Below the pieces are notes generated by a model. It was given only the letters and a program-made list of their open reading frames with translations, was not told the DNA's origin and made no database searches. 64,000 nucleotides of DNA from Salticus scenicus. Taxonomy: Eukaryota; Arthropoda; Arachnida; Araneae; Salticidae. Where the stretch lies: the NCBI GenBank assembly GCA_963930645.1, contig OZ005650.1, positions 232,356,688 through 232,420,687 of the forward strand, in the 5' to 3' direction. A program made the translations under genes and the position numbers. Positions 21,233 to 32,114 of the stretch are shown piece after piece (the first letter of the stretch is position 1; every line of letters begins with the position of its first letter).

Positions 21233-21644
21233 AATAGTATAAGAAATAGTGGAATTAGCGAAACAAACCGGTTTAGATGAGGTAAATGTGGAAGACGTCG
21301 AAGAAATAGTTCAAGAAACAGCAGCTAGTCTTTTTAATGATGAGCTCAAGGAATCAACTGAGCAAGAAGGAAACAAAAATATTGATAGTAATAGTAGTGA
21401 TTTCGAAGAAGAGCAAAAAGAACTTTCGATGGCGTTTGTAAAAAGGAGTTTGACCACTATAGCTGAAATTATGGATCAATTTGTTGAAAATGATCCAAAT
21501 TTTGACAGGAGTTCAAAAGCAAGACGGGGTGTTATAGATGCTTTATCCACTTATCAACAACTTCTAACAGAATGCAAAAGGAAAAAGCAAACTACATTAG
21601 ATGCCTTCTTGACAAAAAGGCAGAAAATTGGAAACACAGAATAG
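21218..21644 (+). pseudogene. Out-of-frame C-terminal tail of the Tigger transposase
   Basis: The frame TVDMDEIV-stop-EIVELAKQTG... continues the acidic tail expected after the catalytic domain of this family, up to QKIGNTE before the stop. It is separated from the upstream frame by one frameshift, and contains one TAA at about 21239-21241 where the surrounding repeat of EIVxE residues suggests an original sense codon. Both lesions are seen directly, and they imply recent decay because the rest is well kept. Confidence 0.7.
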
Positions 21645-21870
21645 ACTGAATGATCTGACTGACTTAGAATTTTATTTGTTTTTATAAGTATGTATATTCG
21701 TTTATATTGTTTTTATTTTTGTAAGAAATAAATGTTTGGTTTTATTTTTATTAAAAAATACATTATTAAATTTAATACCTAACCAATTTTCTATCCATCT
21801 TCCCCTAACCCCATTATTTACATGTTAAGATAGCCTCGTTTAGCGCTGTTTCGCATTACGCTCTACATTG

Positions 21871-21911
21871 ATGGAACGTATCCCCCGCTTAACGCGGGGG
21901 ATACGTTCCAT
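21871..21911. repeat. Perfect 18-bp hairpin near the right end of Tigger
   Basis: ATGGAACGTATCCCCCGC (21871-21888), a 5-base loop TTAAC, then its exact complement (21894-21911). It lies 17 bp from the right terminus and is absent at the left terminus. Confidence 0.8.
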
Positions 21912-22244
21912 TCGATAAGGTCTTACTGTAAATCCTTATCGAATCCTGTTCTTAGTCAGTCTAAGAACATGATTAGACAAGAATTTAATTAACAAAACAG
22001 TAATAAGTGTACCTTTTTTACATAGGAATTTTAGCTAGTGCTCGGATACTTTTGCTGCCGACTGTATACAATTGTAAATAATAATATTATTTATCATAGA
22101 AAAGAAACACTATTAGTAATGCCAACTTCATCGAAAAAAATTAATAAATTAAAACCATGGTTAATAATTGAACAATGCATAAAATACCCATGCTATAAAG
22201 ACTGATAAAACCCACTCATGCAAGTGATGAATAGATATCTATGC

Positions 22245-22282
22245 ATAAACACACACATACATACACACGCACACACACACAT
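22245..22282. repeat. CA-rich dinucleotide repeat
   Basis: Imperfect (CA)n with TACA interruptions directly before the foldback element. Confidence 0.7.
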
Positions 22283-23150
22283 ATGTAATGAAAATAAATA
22301 CAATCAGAAAGACAACAGTGAACTAGACAAATAATTAACCCATAAAATATTTAGGTTATCATCAGGGATATCCCTCAAATGTAGGTTGGAAAAAGCTGTA
22401 AGACGTTTCAAGAGCTACTAGTAAAAGCTAAAAGTATCTTGGTCCTCTACACTTCACAAAGAGAAAAAAACCTTTATCCTTTGCACCTCGAAAATCCTAG
22501 TGAATAATTAATTAAGTAAAATGGAAAATTAACAAAATTACACATCAATATATACGAATATAAATATAAAAACTTATAAGAGGACTGTAAGAAATAAACA
22601 CCAAAAACGAAAAAAAAAATAAACGGTTAATAAATAGTAAGATACCTAAAAGGAAAAACATTTGAGATGATAGTTTTGAAGTTGCATTGCACAATTTGTT
22701 CGAAACCGTGAAGTCGAATGGATATCCTTCTTCTATTTTCACTGCTATTCGTAACTTTTAAAATTAATGAAATGTTTTTTCCTTTTAGGTTTCATGGTGT
22801 TAAACTTTTTTTTTTTTTTCATTTTTGGTAAGTGTTTTTTTATAATCTTTTTATAAGTATTTATATTTGTATATATTGATGTGTAATTTTGTTAAAATTT
22901 CATTTGTATTTAATTAATTTTTTATTTGGAATTTCGAGCTGCAGTGGCTAAGTTTTTTTTTTCTCGGTAAGATGTAGAGGACCAAGCTACATTTAGCTTT
23001 TCCTAGTAGCTCTTGAAACGTCTTACAGATTTTTCCACCCTGCATTTAAGGGATCTCCCCGATGATAGCCTCAATGCTTTAAGGGTTAATTATCTGTCTG
23101 GTTTTATTGTTGTTTTTGTGATTGTATTTATTTACATTTTATTTAGGAGG
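22283..23150. mobile_element. Foldback/MITE element of about 0.87 kb
   Basis: Left-arm blocks return inverted at the right: AATAATTAACCC (22330) against GGGTTAATTATCTG (23084), GTAAGACGTTTCAAGAGCTAC (22400) against TAGCTCTTGAAACGTCTTAC (23006), GTCCTCTACA (22441) against TGTAGAGGAC (22973), and ACACATCAATATATACGAATA (22541) against TATATTGATGTGTAATTTTG (22873). The inverted repeat spans most of the element, so the transcript would fold into one long hairpin. No protein is encoded. Confidence 0.7.
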
Positions 23151-23282
23151 TTACATGGCTTCTAATTGCTAATTTTATTGTGCAATTTTATCTAAATTTA
23201 GTTTTGATATTGCTTATTTTATTAATTTTTGGATTTGTAACCTTTTGATGTATTTTTTCCTCTTTAATTATATATATATATA

Positions 23283-23924
23283 TACTAGCAGATCCGGCCA
23301 CGCGTTGCTGTCGCTAAGTTATACATTAATAATTTGATAAGGCATATAGTATTTCTCCACAACTGGATTTGGCGATTTTTTTGGCGCCGTTTTGAACGAT
23401 AACGATGTCGTTCTGGATTCTTTGCAATAAAATATGGCAACCTGAATGCTTTTATTTTAGATTTAAGATTTAGCTTATGATTTTATCAGTTATGATTTTT
23501 AGATTTATGATTTAGGCATAATCGCCAAATCCAGTTGTGGGGAAATACTGTAGTTGTTCCAAACAGACTTTTAAATAAGTTTTAAAATATTGAAATGGTT
23601 ACTTTTCATTTAGAATATTATATGTATAGATCACGAATTTCTTAAAGAAAACGAAGTGATACAGATTACAATATTGTAACAAAAATTGAAAAAGCAAGGT
23701 TATGTCGTAAGTAAATTTTTAACACACGTGTCTCGTGAAATAAATTGTAGCATATACATAACGTATCTGATATAAGAAATTAACATGCTGCAGCGGAATA
23801 AATTTCATATCTGTCATCCTTGGCGGAAAAAAAATATCACCAAATTATCTGGCGAACGTATTTAATTCCTTTCAAAAATCATGGTTATTTTAACAACTTA
23901 TATTAAGAGAGTAATAAATAATAT
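23283..23924 (-). repeat. Old interspersed repeat, portion left of Gypsy-2
   Basis: Begins after a TA microsatellite with CTAGCAGATCCGGCCACGCG. Read on the minus strand this ends ...TCTGCTAG|T, the kind of terminus also seen at 59724. It includes an internal inverted repeat: TTTCTCCACAACTGGATTTGGCGA at 23352 mirrored by TCGCCAAATCCAGTTGTGG at 23522. It probably forms one element with 29529-30333, split by Gypsy-2; that link is inferred from the ATAT duplication. Confidence 0.45.
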
Positions 23925-24291
23925 TGTCAAGCAGATGTCGTGAAGAGCCAAAGTGAACACTCGAAGTGAAGTAACAAACGTTGTTTATTAACAGAACAAA
24001 CTTGTAATACAACTACACTCGGCTGAGAACATACTCAAACTGAGGAACAAGTCGCTTATATACACTATTCGAATATTCCAGAATACAAGATTAACATAAA
24101 TTAGAATATTCTAGAAACTGCTAGAATAGGAAATTAAATATGCAAAAAGAATTGTAAGAATTTAGAAATAATTATTTAGGATCTATGAATTTACTTGCCC
24201 CCGACTGGAATTGAACCGAGGCCGTCTGGGTGACAGTCCAAAGACATACCTCTACGCCACGGCGGCTACGAAGAAAGCTGACTTTGTGGCA
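23925..24291 (-). repeat. 3' LTR of Gypsy-2
   Basis: 367 bp, TG...CA ends, matches 29162-29528 with scattered substitutions and no length change. It contains the tRNA-like segment annotated at 24197-24266. Confidence 0.88.
24197..24266 (-). other. tRNA-like sequence inside the Gypsy-2 LTR
   Basis: A 70-nt segment on the sense strand starts GCCGCCG and ends CGGGGGC, which pair as a 7-bp acceptor stem with one mismatch. It has an A-box-like TGGCGTAGAGG and a perfect B box GGTTCAATTCC at tRNA spacing, and a CTGTCAC anticodon-loop-like heptamer (GTC). The tail TTCAATTCC..GTCGGGG recalls tRNA-Asp. The equivalent segment in the other LTR (29434-29503) keeps the layout with a mutated B box. A functional tRNA is unlikely. 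It looks like a captured tRNA or SINE head placed near the start of U3. Confidence 0.6.
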
Positions 24292-24325
24292 TTGCCCTCT
24301 TTTCAAAGAACAGCGCCTCGCTGTT

Positions 24326-27300
24326 TTAGGACTTCTGGGTTAGAGCTCTAGTCCTCAAATGCGTCATTGGTCCCCTGTAAGTACCGTTCGTTTGAGATTG
24401 AACAGCATCATTCAGATTTTGTGTGTCTTCGTTCTCAATCTGCTTGTCCGGATCATAGTAGGGTTTCATACGTAATACATGGGGAATGTCTCTTGGTTTT
24501 CTTCTTCGCGAGGCAGGATCAAAATTTTGAACCTCATAGGTGACGTCTGATAAACGACGTAAAACCTGATATGGCCCAAAATACCTTCTTAAAAGCTTTT
24601 CGGAGAGGCCAACTTTTCGGGCTGTAGATACACCCATACGAAATCTCCAGGAGCATAAGAAACCATTCGGTGTGTGGAGTGGTCTTTATCTTGGGCTTTC
24701 AGAGTTCGCACTTGGGCTAGCTGCCTGGATTCTTCAGCTCTGGCAATAATCTTCGCTATATGATCGTCGTCTACATCATCAGGGCAAAATGGTAACATTG
24801 TGTCCAGTGTCGTTTTAGCTTCACGTCCATGAAGCAAATAAAAAGGCGTAAAACCCGTCGTCTCCTGTTTAGCGGTATTGTAAGCAAAGGTTACAAATGG
24901 TAGAATTTCATCCCAATTCTTCTGCTCTGTATCCACGTACATGGACAATATGTCGGCCAACGTTTTATTAAACCGCTCGGACAGTCCATTTGTTTGAGGA
25001 TGATGTGCTGTCGTCATACGATGATCGATATTACACAATTCGACGAGAGCAGAAGCAAGTTTGGATTGGAAGACAGCTCCACGATCTGTGAAAACTACCC
25101 GGGGAGCTCAATGCTTTAGAAGAATTTCTTCGAGCAAGAACTTCGCTATTTCTTCGGCTTCAGCGGTCGGTAAAGCTTTCGTTATTGCATATATCGTTAA
25201 GTAATCAGTGCAGACTATGATCTATTTGTTCCCACGAGTAGATTTCGGAAATCGTCCTAAAAGATCGATCCCAATGCGATGGAAAGATGCTATAGCTGGA
25301 GGGATAGAAACTAAGCGTCCAGGAGGTCGTTGAGGAATGGATTTTCTCCTCTGACATTCTCGGCAATGCATCACATACCGAACGACATTTCTGTACATCC
25401 CAGGCCAGTAGAACCTTTTGCGGATTCTGTCATAAGTTTTCGCAAAACCAAGATATCATGCGGCGGGAGCGTCGTGGAAGTGTCTTAATATGTCCGCTTG
25501 TAGATGTGTGGGAATGACTGGCAGCCACGTTTTTCCATCAGGGTCAAAATTCTTTCTGGATAGTACTCCGTCAATTCATTCAAATTCTCTTTTATCCGCG
25601 TTGGAGCAGTTATTCGAAAGAATAATTTTTGCGAGATCTGGGTCTTTCTTCTGTTCAATCGCAAGGTTCATACTCGTAGTCACAGCTAGAAATTTCTCTG
25701 GCGTCTCAGTTACTTCATCCACTGGATTCCTCGAGAGTGTGTCAGCGTCCCTGTGCTTCTTACCGGTTTTGTATATCACTGAGAAATCATGTTCTTGTAG
25801 GCGAAGGGCCCATCTTGCCAGTCTTCCTGAAGGATCCTTTAGACTCATAAGCCAGAATAGTGAGTGATGTTCCGTTACAACAGTAATTTCTTTTCCGAAT
25901 AGGTACGGCCGGAATTTGTTGAAGTCCATACGATGGCGAGGCATTCCCGTTCTGTGGTGGAATAATTCTTTTCGGCTTTTGTCAAGGTTCTTGAGGCGTA
26001 AGCTATAACTTTTTCGGCATTGTTTTGAATTTGCACGAGGACTGCCCCAATACCATATCCACTGGCATCTGTATGAATTTCTGTAGGGGCGCTTTCGTCG
26101 TACATTCCTAAGACTGGATCAGAAGTGAGGGCTGACTTCAGACTGTTAAAGTATTCGGCCTCTTTAGGACCCCAATGGAAATTCGCATCACCTTTTAGAA
26201 GCAACTGCAAGGGTTCAGCGAGATAACAAAAAACTTAATAAATCTTCGGAAGTATGAGCAAAGTCCAAGAAAGCTTCGTATATCATATACATTCTTTGGA
26301 GTTGGAAAATCGCTTACGGCTTTCACTTTGTCGGGATCTGGACGGACGCCACTACTAGAAACAAGATGGCCCAGTATTTTTACTTCTTTGGCAGCAAATA
26401 GACACTTCTACAAGACCAGCTTCCTGAAGACATTTCAAAACAGGCCTTAGTCGTGTGAGATGGTCTTCAAAAGTTTCTGAAACTACAATAATGTCGTCTA
26501 AATAACAAAGACACACAGTCAATTTTAAATGGCGTAGCAAATTGTCCATCATTCTTTCGAAAGGCGCAGGTGCATTACAGAGTCCAAACGGCATATCTTT
26601 AAATTCGTATAATCCTTCGGGGGTTATGAATGCCGTCTTCTCTTGATCCGCTTCCTCTACTGTAATCTGCCAATACCCAGAGCAGACGTCCGTGGAAGAA
26701 AATAACTTGGCGCCTTTCAAAAAGTCTAAAGTATCATCGATACGAGGTAGAGGATAGACATCTTTTTTTTGTGATCTTATTGAGCTTCCGATAATCTACA
26801 CAAAAACGCCAGCTTCCATCTTTTTTCCTAACGAGCACCACGGGTGAAGACCAGGAACCTTTCAGATGGCTGGATGATACCTTTATCAAGCATTTTCTGA
26901 ACTTCTTCTCGAATGACGCGTGTTTCGTTCGGTGATACATGGTATTCTCGTTGGCTGATTGGAGCATGATCACCTGTATTAATCCTGTGTTTCACATTCG
27001 TCCGTTCGGCTGTCGACTTGTCAGTCTTCTCGAAAATTCCAGAAAACTTTCGAAGCAAGTTGTCTAGCTTGGTTCTTTGTTCATTGTTCAACTCAGGAGA
27101 CATCATCCGGGAGCAGTCCATCAGGGAACTTGACGTGTCTCGTGCATTCAGGCCATCCGTCGTTTCGGCAATCGCACATAAATGTCCTTCATTCAGGGGT
27201 TCGGCTAGGCCTAAACACATTCCTTTAGGAATTACTCGGTTCCTGGACTGGAGGTTGGCGACCCAGATTTCACTTTGCCCGTTATGGTATAAGGATAACA

Positions 27301-27820
27301 TGGATGGTATAGCGAAATTCTTATTGAAGAGCAGATGTTTATTGCCGTCTATGACTACATTTACCTCTCTTCGTAATTGACATCTTGAAACTACTATTTT
27401 TGTTAAAGATTGGGGCCTAAGAGTGCAGTCTCTTGTGGCGTACAACTTCCAGGCGTCCATCGCTGCGAGGTCTTGGCAAACGTCTTCTAAAAATAATTCA
27501 CTCTGTCTACACTCTATCAAGGCTTTAGAAACTTCCAAAAAGTCCCATCCAAGGATTATGTCACGACTACAATGCGGCAAAACAATGAATTCAAATGACA
27601 GCTCTCTGTTATTTATGTGAACACGTTGAAAACATTTTCCCATCGGCTGGACAAAATTTCCATCGGCGACTTTGAGCATAACATTCTTGGCTTCAGAAAA
27701 CAGAACCTTTTTTAGGGATCGACGATACTTATCGGAGACAAAAGAAAATGAGTCTCCAGAATCCACTAGGGTTTGTATCGGCTTTTTATCCACGACTATG
27801 TCTAGTTGGTTACCAGGCAT
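24326..27820 (-). pseudogene. Gypsy-2 pol (protease-RT-RNase H-integrase), multiply frameshifted
   Basis: Domains appear in order, but in different frames. Protease: TLVDSGDSFSFVS, with DSG in place of DTG (27.8-26.9 kb). RT fingers: SWSSPVVLVRKKDGSWRFC and VDYRKLNK (about 26.9 kb). RT palm: STDVCSGYWQ and YLDD (26.7-26.4 kb). RNase H: IHTDASGYGIGAVL (26.2-25.9 kb). Connection region ending HRDADTLSRNP (25.9-25.6 kb). Integrase: HHPQTNGLSERFNK with the catalytic Glu (25.0 kb). A LLRRYFGPYQVLRRL chromodomain-like C terminus ends before 24326. Frame changes occur near 26.85, 26.72, 26.35, 25.9, 25.5 and 24.6 kb. It cannot make a working polyprotein. Confidence 0.85.
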
Positions 27821-27912
27821 CTTTGCGGCCGACGGAGGATTTTGGTTACATGCGGCCTCACCTCCTTGGAAGGTTGCTCCGTTTAGTTTTCATTATTATT
27901 GCGGCTTCGATA

Positions 27913-29124
27913 TCAACGTGATCGACGATATGGCGACGGTGATCTGAAACGGCGTGTTGGAGATCGGCCTCTAGTTGGACTAGGAGATGAACGGCGAGTG
28001 AAGCTTGGTCGGCGAAGTTCATCTTCTGCATCAATTTCTTCAGGGTTCTGTCGGCGGCGTCGATAGCTGTCGAAAATAGCTTTTCTTTCTCGGCAATAAC
28101 GCACAACATGCCCAGGACGTCCACAGTGGAAGCAAACTGGTCTGTTTTCAGCTGTTCTCCAGAGGTCAGTTTTTCTCGGCTGCGTGGGTGATCTCTGGAC
28201 AGGAACTCTAGGTTCTCTGGTTACAGTGGCATATGTTGTTCGTCGTGGTGTTTTGGCCGGTGTTGCTGAAACGTGGGCTAGGGCCCTTTGAACTTCATCT
28301 TGGACTATTTCTTCTAGGAATTGCGAACATGGCTTTGAAGGTTCTTTCGTCTGGTTGATCAGTCGATGGACTTTCTCCTGTACAATTTGGCAGATAAGCG
28401 AGACCAAATCTGGTTCCTCATCCGTGGCTGCCACTGGTACGACGGCCGGAAGACTCTCAAATCTTCGTAGTCCAACGCTCTTCTGCTTCATGTCTTCAAT
28501 GTAGTTGAACCATTTAATGAAACCAGTTGTGGTGCTGATTTCTTTCGTCAACAGTGTCTGATAAATGTCCTCCGCAATGCCTTTCATTTGGTGAGGCACT
28601 TTTTCGTCTTCGGTCATTGTAGGATTAATTTCCTGGCACAGACCTAAGACACTCTGCATATAGGACTGAGTACTCTCTCCTAACCGCTGCGCTCTGTACT
28701 TCAATTGCTCCTCCGTCTTCCCGGTATACTTTTGTCGGTCGCCGAAAAGTCCGCTTAATTCTTTCTTGAACACATCCCAGGAATTTAGAGTATCTTCATT
28801 GTTTACGTACCACTGCTTTGCCGTACCATCCAGGAAGCAATAAACATTGGCTAAGCACATCATGTAATCCCATTTGTTAAATTTAGCCACTCGATCATAT
28901 TCTTTAAGCCATTTCAGAGGATTTTCTCCAGGTACTCCTTGGAAGGTCGATGGGCTCCTTTGCTGCTGGTAGATAGGAATCAATACGATGGGCTTGGACT
29001 CTTCGTAAAATTTGGTTTTTACAGGCATTTTTGTTTGCTTTTTGCTGTCTGGAAAATAAAGTCCGTATTCGGGAGATTGTCTTCTTAAACGGAGACTTCT
29101 GCGAAGATCGCCACTGTTATCCAC
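27913..29124 (-). CDS. Gypsy-2 Gag, intact frame
   Basis: 403 codons from MDNSGDLRRS, starting about 15 bp after the primer-binding site. The capsid-like region about residues 55-215 (PLKWLKEYDRVAKFNKW, FLDGTAKQWY, FGDRQKYTGKTEEQL) matches the retrotrans_gag pattern. A CCHC zinc knuckle CFHCGRPGHVVRYC lies in the last quarter, followed by an Arg/Ser-rich RNA-binding tail (SPSPTRGRSPTRRFRSPSP). The frame is undamaged although pol is broken in many places. This could be chance or relaxed decay; domestication would need evidence of conservation. Gag packages element RNA in particles. Confidence 0.85.
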   Translation of the reverse strand: MDNSGDLRRSLRLRRQSPEYGLYFPDSKKQTKMPVKTKFYEESKPIVLIPIYQQQRSPSTFQGVPGENPLKWLKEYDRVAKFNKWDYMMCLANVYCFLDGTAKQWYVNNEDTLNSWDVFKKELSGLFGDRQKYTGKTEEQLKYRAQRLGESTQSYMQSVLGLCQEINPTMTEDEKVPHQMKGIAEDIYQTLLTKEISTTTGFIKWFNYIEDMKQKSVGLRRFESLPAVVPVAATDEEPDLVSLICQIVQEKVHRLINQTKEPSKPCSQFLEEIVQDEVQRALAHVSATPAKTPRRTTYATVTREPRVPVQRSPTQPRKTDLWRTAENRPVCFHCGRPGHVVRYCRERKAIFDSYRRRRQNPEEIDAEDELRRPSFTRRSSPSPTRGRSPTRRFRSPSPYRRSR

Positions 29125-29139
29125 GTTTGCAAGGTTTAG

Positions 29140-29157
29140 TACCCGGCGCCTCCACCA
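29140..29157 (-). other. Gypsy-2 primer-binding site
   Basis: Sense strand TGGTGGAGGCGCCGGGTA, four bases inside the 5' LTR. The first eight bases match what is expected for a tRNA ending ...CTCCACCA, as tRNA-Ala does. The assignment to Ala is tentative. Confidence 0.6.
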
Positions 29158-29161
29158 AAAA

Positions 29162-29528
29162 TGTCAGGTAGATGTCGTGAAGAGCCAAAGTGAACACTCG
29201 AAGTGAAGTAACAAACGTTGTTTATTAACAGAACGAACTTGTAATACAGTTACACTCGGCTGAGAACATACTCAAACTGAGGAACAAGTCGCATATATAC
29301 GATATTCGAATATTCCAGAATACAAGATTAACATAACTTAGAACATCCTAGAAACTGCTAAAATAGGAAATTAAATATGCAAAGATAATTATAAGAATTT
29401 AGAAATAATTATTTAGGGTCTTTGAATTTACTTGCCCTCGGCTGGAATGAAACCGAAGCCGTCTGGGTGACAGTCCAAAGACATACCTCTACGCCACGGC
29501 GGCTACGAAGAAAGCTGACTTTGTGGCA
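29162..29528 (-). repeat. 5' LTR of Gypsy-2
   Basis: The partner of 23925-24291, followed by the ATAT duplication at 29529-29532. It carries the second copy of the tRNA-like segment at 29434-29503, with the B box changed to GGTTTCATTCC. Confidence 0.88.
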
Positions 29529-29615
29529 ATATAAAACAATATTTCGCACAATACATATTACGAAAATATACATCTGGCTTGTATATTTTCGTGTTGCGTT
29601 TTTGATCGCCAAATA

Positions 29616-29649
<34 letters not shown>

Positions 29650-30333
29650 CAAGGACGAGAAAGTTTTGAAATTTAAAATGAATTTTTTGTTAATTTGACA
29701 GCAAAATAACTCAATCTAACGTATGCACATGATAACTAATACATATCTGTACAAAAATATGGGGATTAATATCGGGAAATAATTTTCCTCGATTTTTAAT
29801 AATTTTTTACAAATAATCAAATGGGCGATTAACATAGGAAATATTTTTCTTGACTTCACAGACAGTCAGTGACGTCACACTTCGCCTGTGTATAACTACA
29901 TTAGCACTTTATCAATGCGTATAAAATCTTTAAAGTGATTATGACGTCAATTTTCGTGAGATGAATAATTTAATTTTTATATTATTTTAACGTTCACGTT
30001 TGATTAAATGTATTTATTTTTATGTCGAAAGAAAATAAACTCGTATGTTTTTTTTTTTTTTTTTTTTTTTTTTTCTTTGCGTGGGGGATGGGGGTGGAGA
30101 AACAATTAAACTTACTGAACTCGCAGATATTTTGGAGCAACTATAACAAAGGGCTATAATATACAAATAATTTGCAATAAAAAAATATTGTGAGTATAAA
30201 TTGAGATAAAAACTATACTTATCTCTCAAGTTGGACCAAACTGCACACAGTGTGCAAAGTTTTGTTAAAATCGGATCATTAGTTTAGGGGTTTATCGCGG
30301 ACAAACATCCTGACACGAAATTTTTATAGGTGT
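29529..30333 (-). repeat. Old interspersed repeat, portion right of Gypsy-2
   Basis: Ends near 30333 with TCGGATCATTAGTTTAGGGG, TTATCGCGGACAAACATCC and TGACACGAAATTTTTATAG, a phrase typical of widely dispersed arthropod repeats. It contains an A-run at 29611-29645 and a T-run at 30046-30075, which break it up. It is thought to continue the fragment at 23283-23924. Confidence 0.45.
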
Positions 30334-31459
30334 ACAGATATATATTTTTTAAGTTATACGTGTTTAAAAAGGAAATTTCTTTTTCTTCAAAAATTGCTTG
30401 AACGCTTCTTTGGTTTTTATTTTATGGCATGAAACAAGAAAGCTATAAATAGTGAATGTAATATTTTTGTAAATTATACTAGAAGTGCAATGTATATACA
30501 AATATATATATGTATATAGTACAAAGCTACAAATTTAGTTTTCATTGATTCAACTTGAATAATAATAATGATTATAATAATAATAAGCTATTTTTTATTA
30601 AATTTCTTTCCGTATCTATTATTTTTAATGGAAATTGTTAACGGTAGCTTAGATAAAGCTTCCGAATATATCTTGAAATCTGATGATACGTCACCGCCAC
30701 CTGCAAATTACTAAAAATTTTATTTGTAAAAATCAAAGATACATCCCACTAAAACAAGATTGAGAAAACACGAGTTTTGCATAGAGTAATAACACTTTCC
30801 AACTATGCTTAATGTTGCTTCTTTACCTTTCATTGTATTTCGCCAACGCGAGGACACAATGAGAGAGAGAAAGAGTGACTAACTGAATTTATAGTTCCTA
30901 AACTATAATTAACTGAATTTATATTTCCTCGTAATCGTTCTTGTAAAGTGTTAAAAACGCTTAGCAAAAACGGAAATGCAATTGCATTAAATTTCAATTG
31001 CGGTCCTACACTCAGAAAAAAATATACCGCTTCTTGAATCCCTAAATAGGTAATTTAGATTTCCGAATAATACGTATAATGTAAAAAAATAACCTGGTTA
31101 GACGAAATGATCCAGAATTTCTAGTCTATACTTTTTTAGATGGTGAAACAATATTATGAATGTTATGAATCCCTTGTATTGCGAGATATTTTCTCGCTTA
31201 AATTCTTTGAATTTGGTCACAAAACAAAATTATAGTTACTAAAACTCGCTTCTTATATTCGCATTTATTTTTAAATTTTTTTTAATGATATTGAGCATGA
31301 AAATATAGGGAAACGCTCTAGATATGTAATAGAGATCTTTAGAACTCAGTAGCAAGGGAGCTAGAATTTATTATGATCGCATGGAAATATTTTTACTAGA
31401 GTCACACATTAGTTTCTAGATGACAGTCAAAGAATTCTTTTAGTGCAGTAAATCAGAAT
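30334..31459. other. AT-rich DNA with no recognised gene
   Basis: No open frame of note. GTGTTAAAAACGCTTAGCAAAAACGG near 30947 weakly resembles the 450-bp repeat family at 44965-45895. Nothing else is recognised. Confidence 0.4.
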
Positions 31460-32114
31460 ATGTAGGGGAATATGTAGGGGAGATCCGTGTAATTTGGATC
31501 GCCTAAGCAAGAATGCTTATAAACTAAAATTATTAAAATAAAAATATTTACTTTGTTGGCTGCACATTACAATTGTATAGTTGCATGGTTCCAGCTTGGT
31601 AAAGCACTCTCGGAACTATTAATAAGTGCAGAAAATAATTATTTTATTTATGTATTGGTGGTCCATATTACACATACGTTCGTGTAATATGGATTAAGTG
31701 GTCCATATTGGTCATTCCCGAACAGCTGACACACTTGGAATTGTGAAACGAACTGTCCACCATGTTTTCTCATAAACTTATCCATCTCTTGGGAATAGTA
31801 GAAATGGACGAAACTAGTTGGCATAGGTGAACTTCGCGCAGTTCCCCATCACGTATTTGTTTCGACTCATTTTAATTATTGTTAAAAACTATCTACAAAA
31901 CCGTTAATTACTCAATGTTCGGAAAGTCGAGTGGAGTCACTCCAGATTTTTTATTTTCCGAAAATTATATGCAAGGAAAGTATTGTAGTCATGATTTGCG
32001 AAATGGATTTTGCCTTTCGCATAGCTCAAAAAACTAGTTGACATAGGTGGACTCCGCGCAGTTCCCCATCACGTATTTGTTTCCACACATTTTAATTATT
32101 GTTAAAAATTATCA
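31460..32114. repeat. Repeat region with GGTCCATATTACAC motifs and a local duplication
   Basis: TAGGGGAGATCCGTGTAATT (31468) and GTCCATATTACAC/GTGTAATATGGA motifs (31660-31715) recur at 33628-33672 and 34012-34026. A block with AACTAGTTGRCATAGGTGRAC and CGCGCAGTTCCCCATCACG occurs at 31812-31871 and again at 32030-32089, a direct duplication about 218 bp apart. No protein is recognised. Confidence 0.4.

Larger units (their letters stand above)
19702..21928 (+). mobile_element. Pogo/Tigger (Tc1/mariner superfamily) transposon, nearly complete
   Basis: 2227 bp bounded by CAGTAAGACC and GGTCTTACTG with TA target duplications (19700-19701 and 21929-21930) inside the MITE. Subterminal regions carry TTTAGCGCTGTTTC repeats on both sides. 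It encodes a DDD transposase of the CENP-B/jerky/Tigger family broken near its C terminus by a frameshift and a stop. It is therefore probably not autonomous in this copy. The right end carries an extra perfect 18-bp hairpin that the left end lacks. Confidence 0.88.
19624..22064. mobile_element. 212-bp TA-MITE split by a Tigger insertion
   Basis: Outer ends are CAGTCGGCAGCAAAAGTATC and its inverse GATACTTTTGCTGCCGACTG, with TA on each side (19622-19623 and 22065-22066). Removing the Tigger element and one TA leaves 212 bp. A full, uninterrupted relative of 214 bp sits at 44196-44409 with the same ends and the same GTACACTTRATACAG, GTTAAAT and TAAGAACATGATT blocks. No coding capacity; a Tc1/mariner-type source is inferred from the TA target. 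Confidence 0.82.
23925..29528 (-). mobile_element. Gypsy-2: Ty3/gypsy LTR retrotransposon with degraded pol
   Basis: 5604 bp on the minus strand. LTRs of 367 bp at 29162-29528 (5') and 23925-24291 (3') start TGCCACAAAG and end ...TGACA on the sense strand and are flanked by ATAT (23921-23924 and 29529-29532). In sense order: primer-binding site, gag (intact), then protease, RT, RNase H, integrase and a C-terminal chromodomain-like segment, all broken by several frameshifts. By eye the LTRs differ at roughly twenty positions, so this copy is clearly older than Gypsy-1. GC content is higher than in its surroundings, another sign that it was inserted. Confidence 0.9.
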
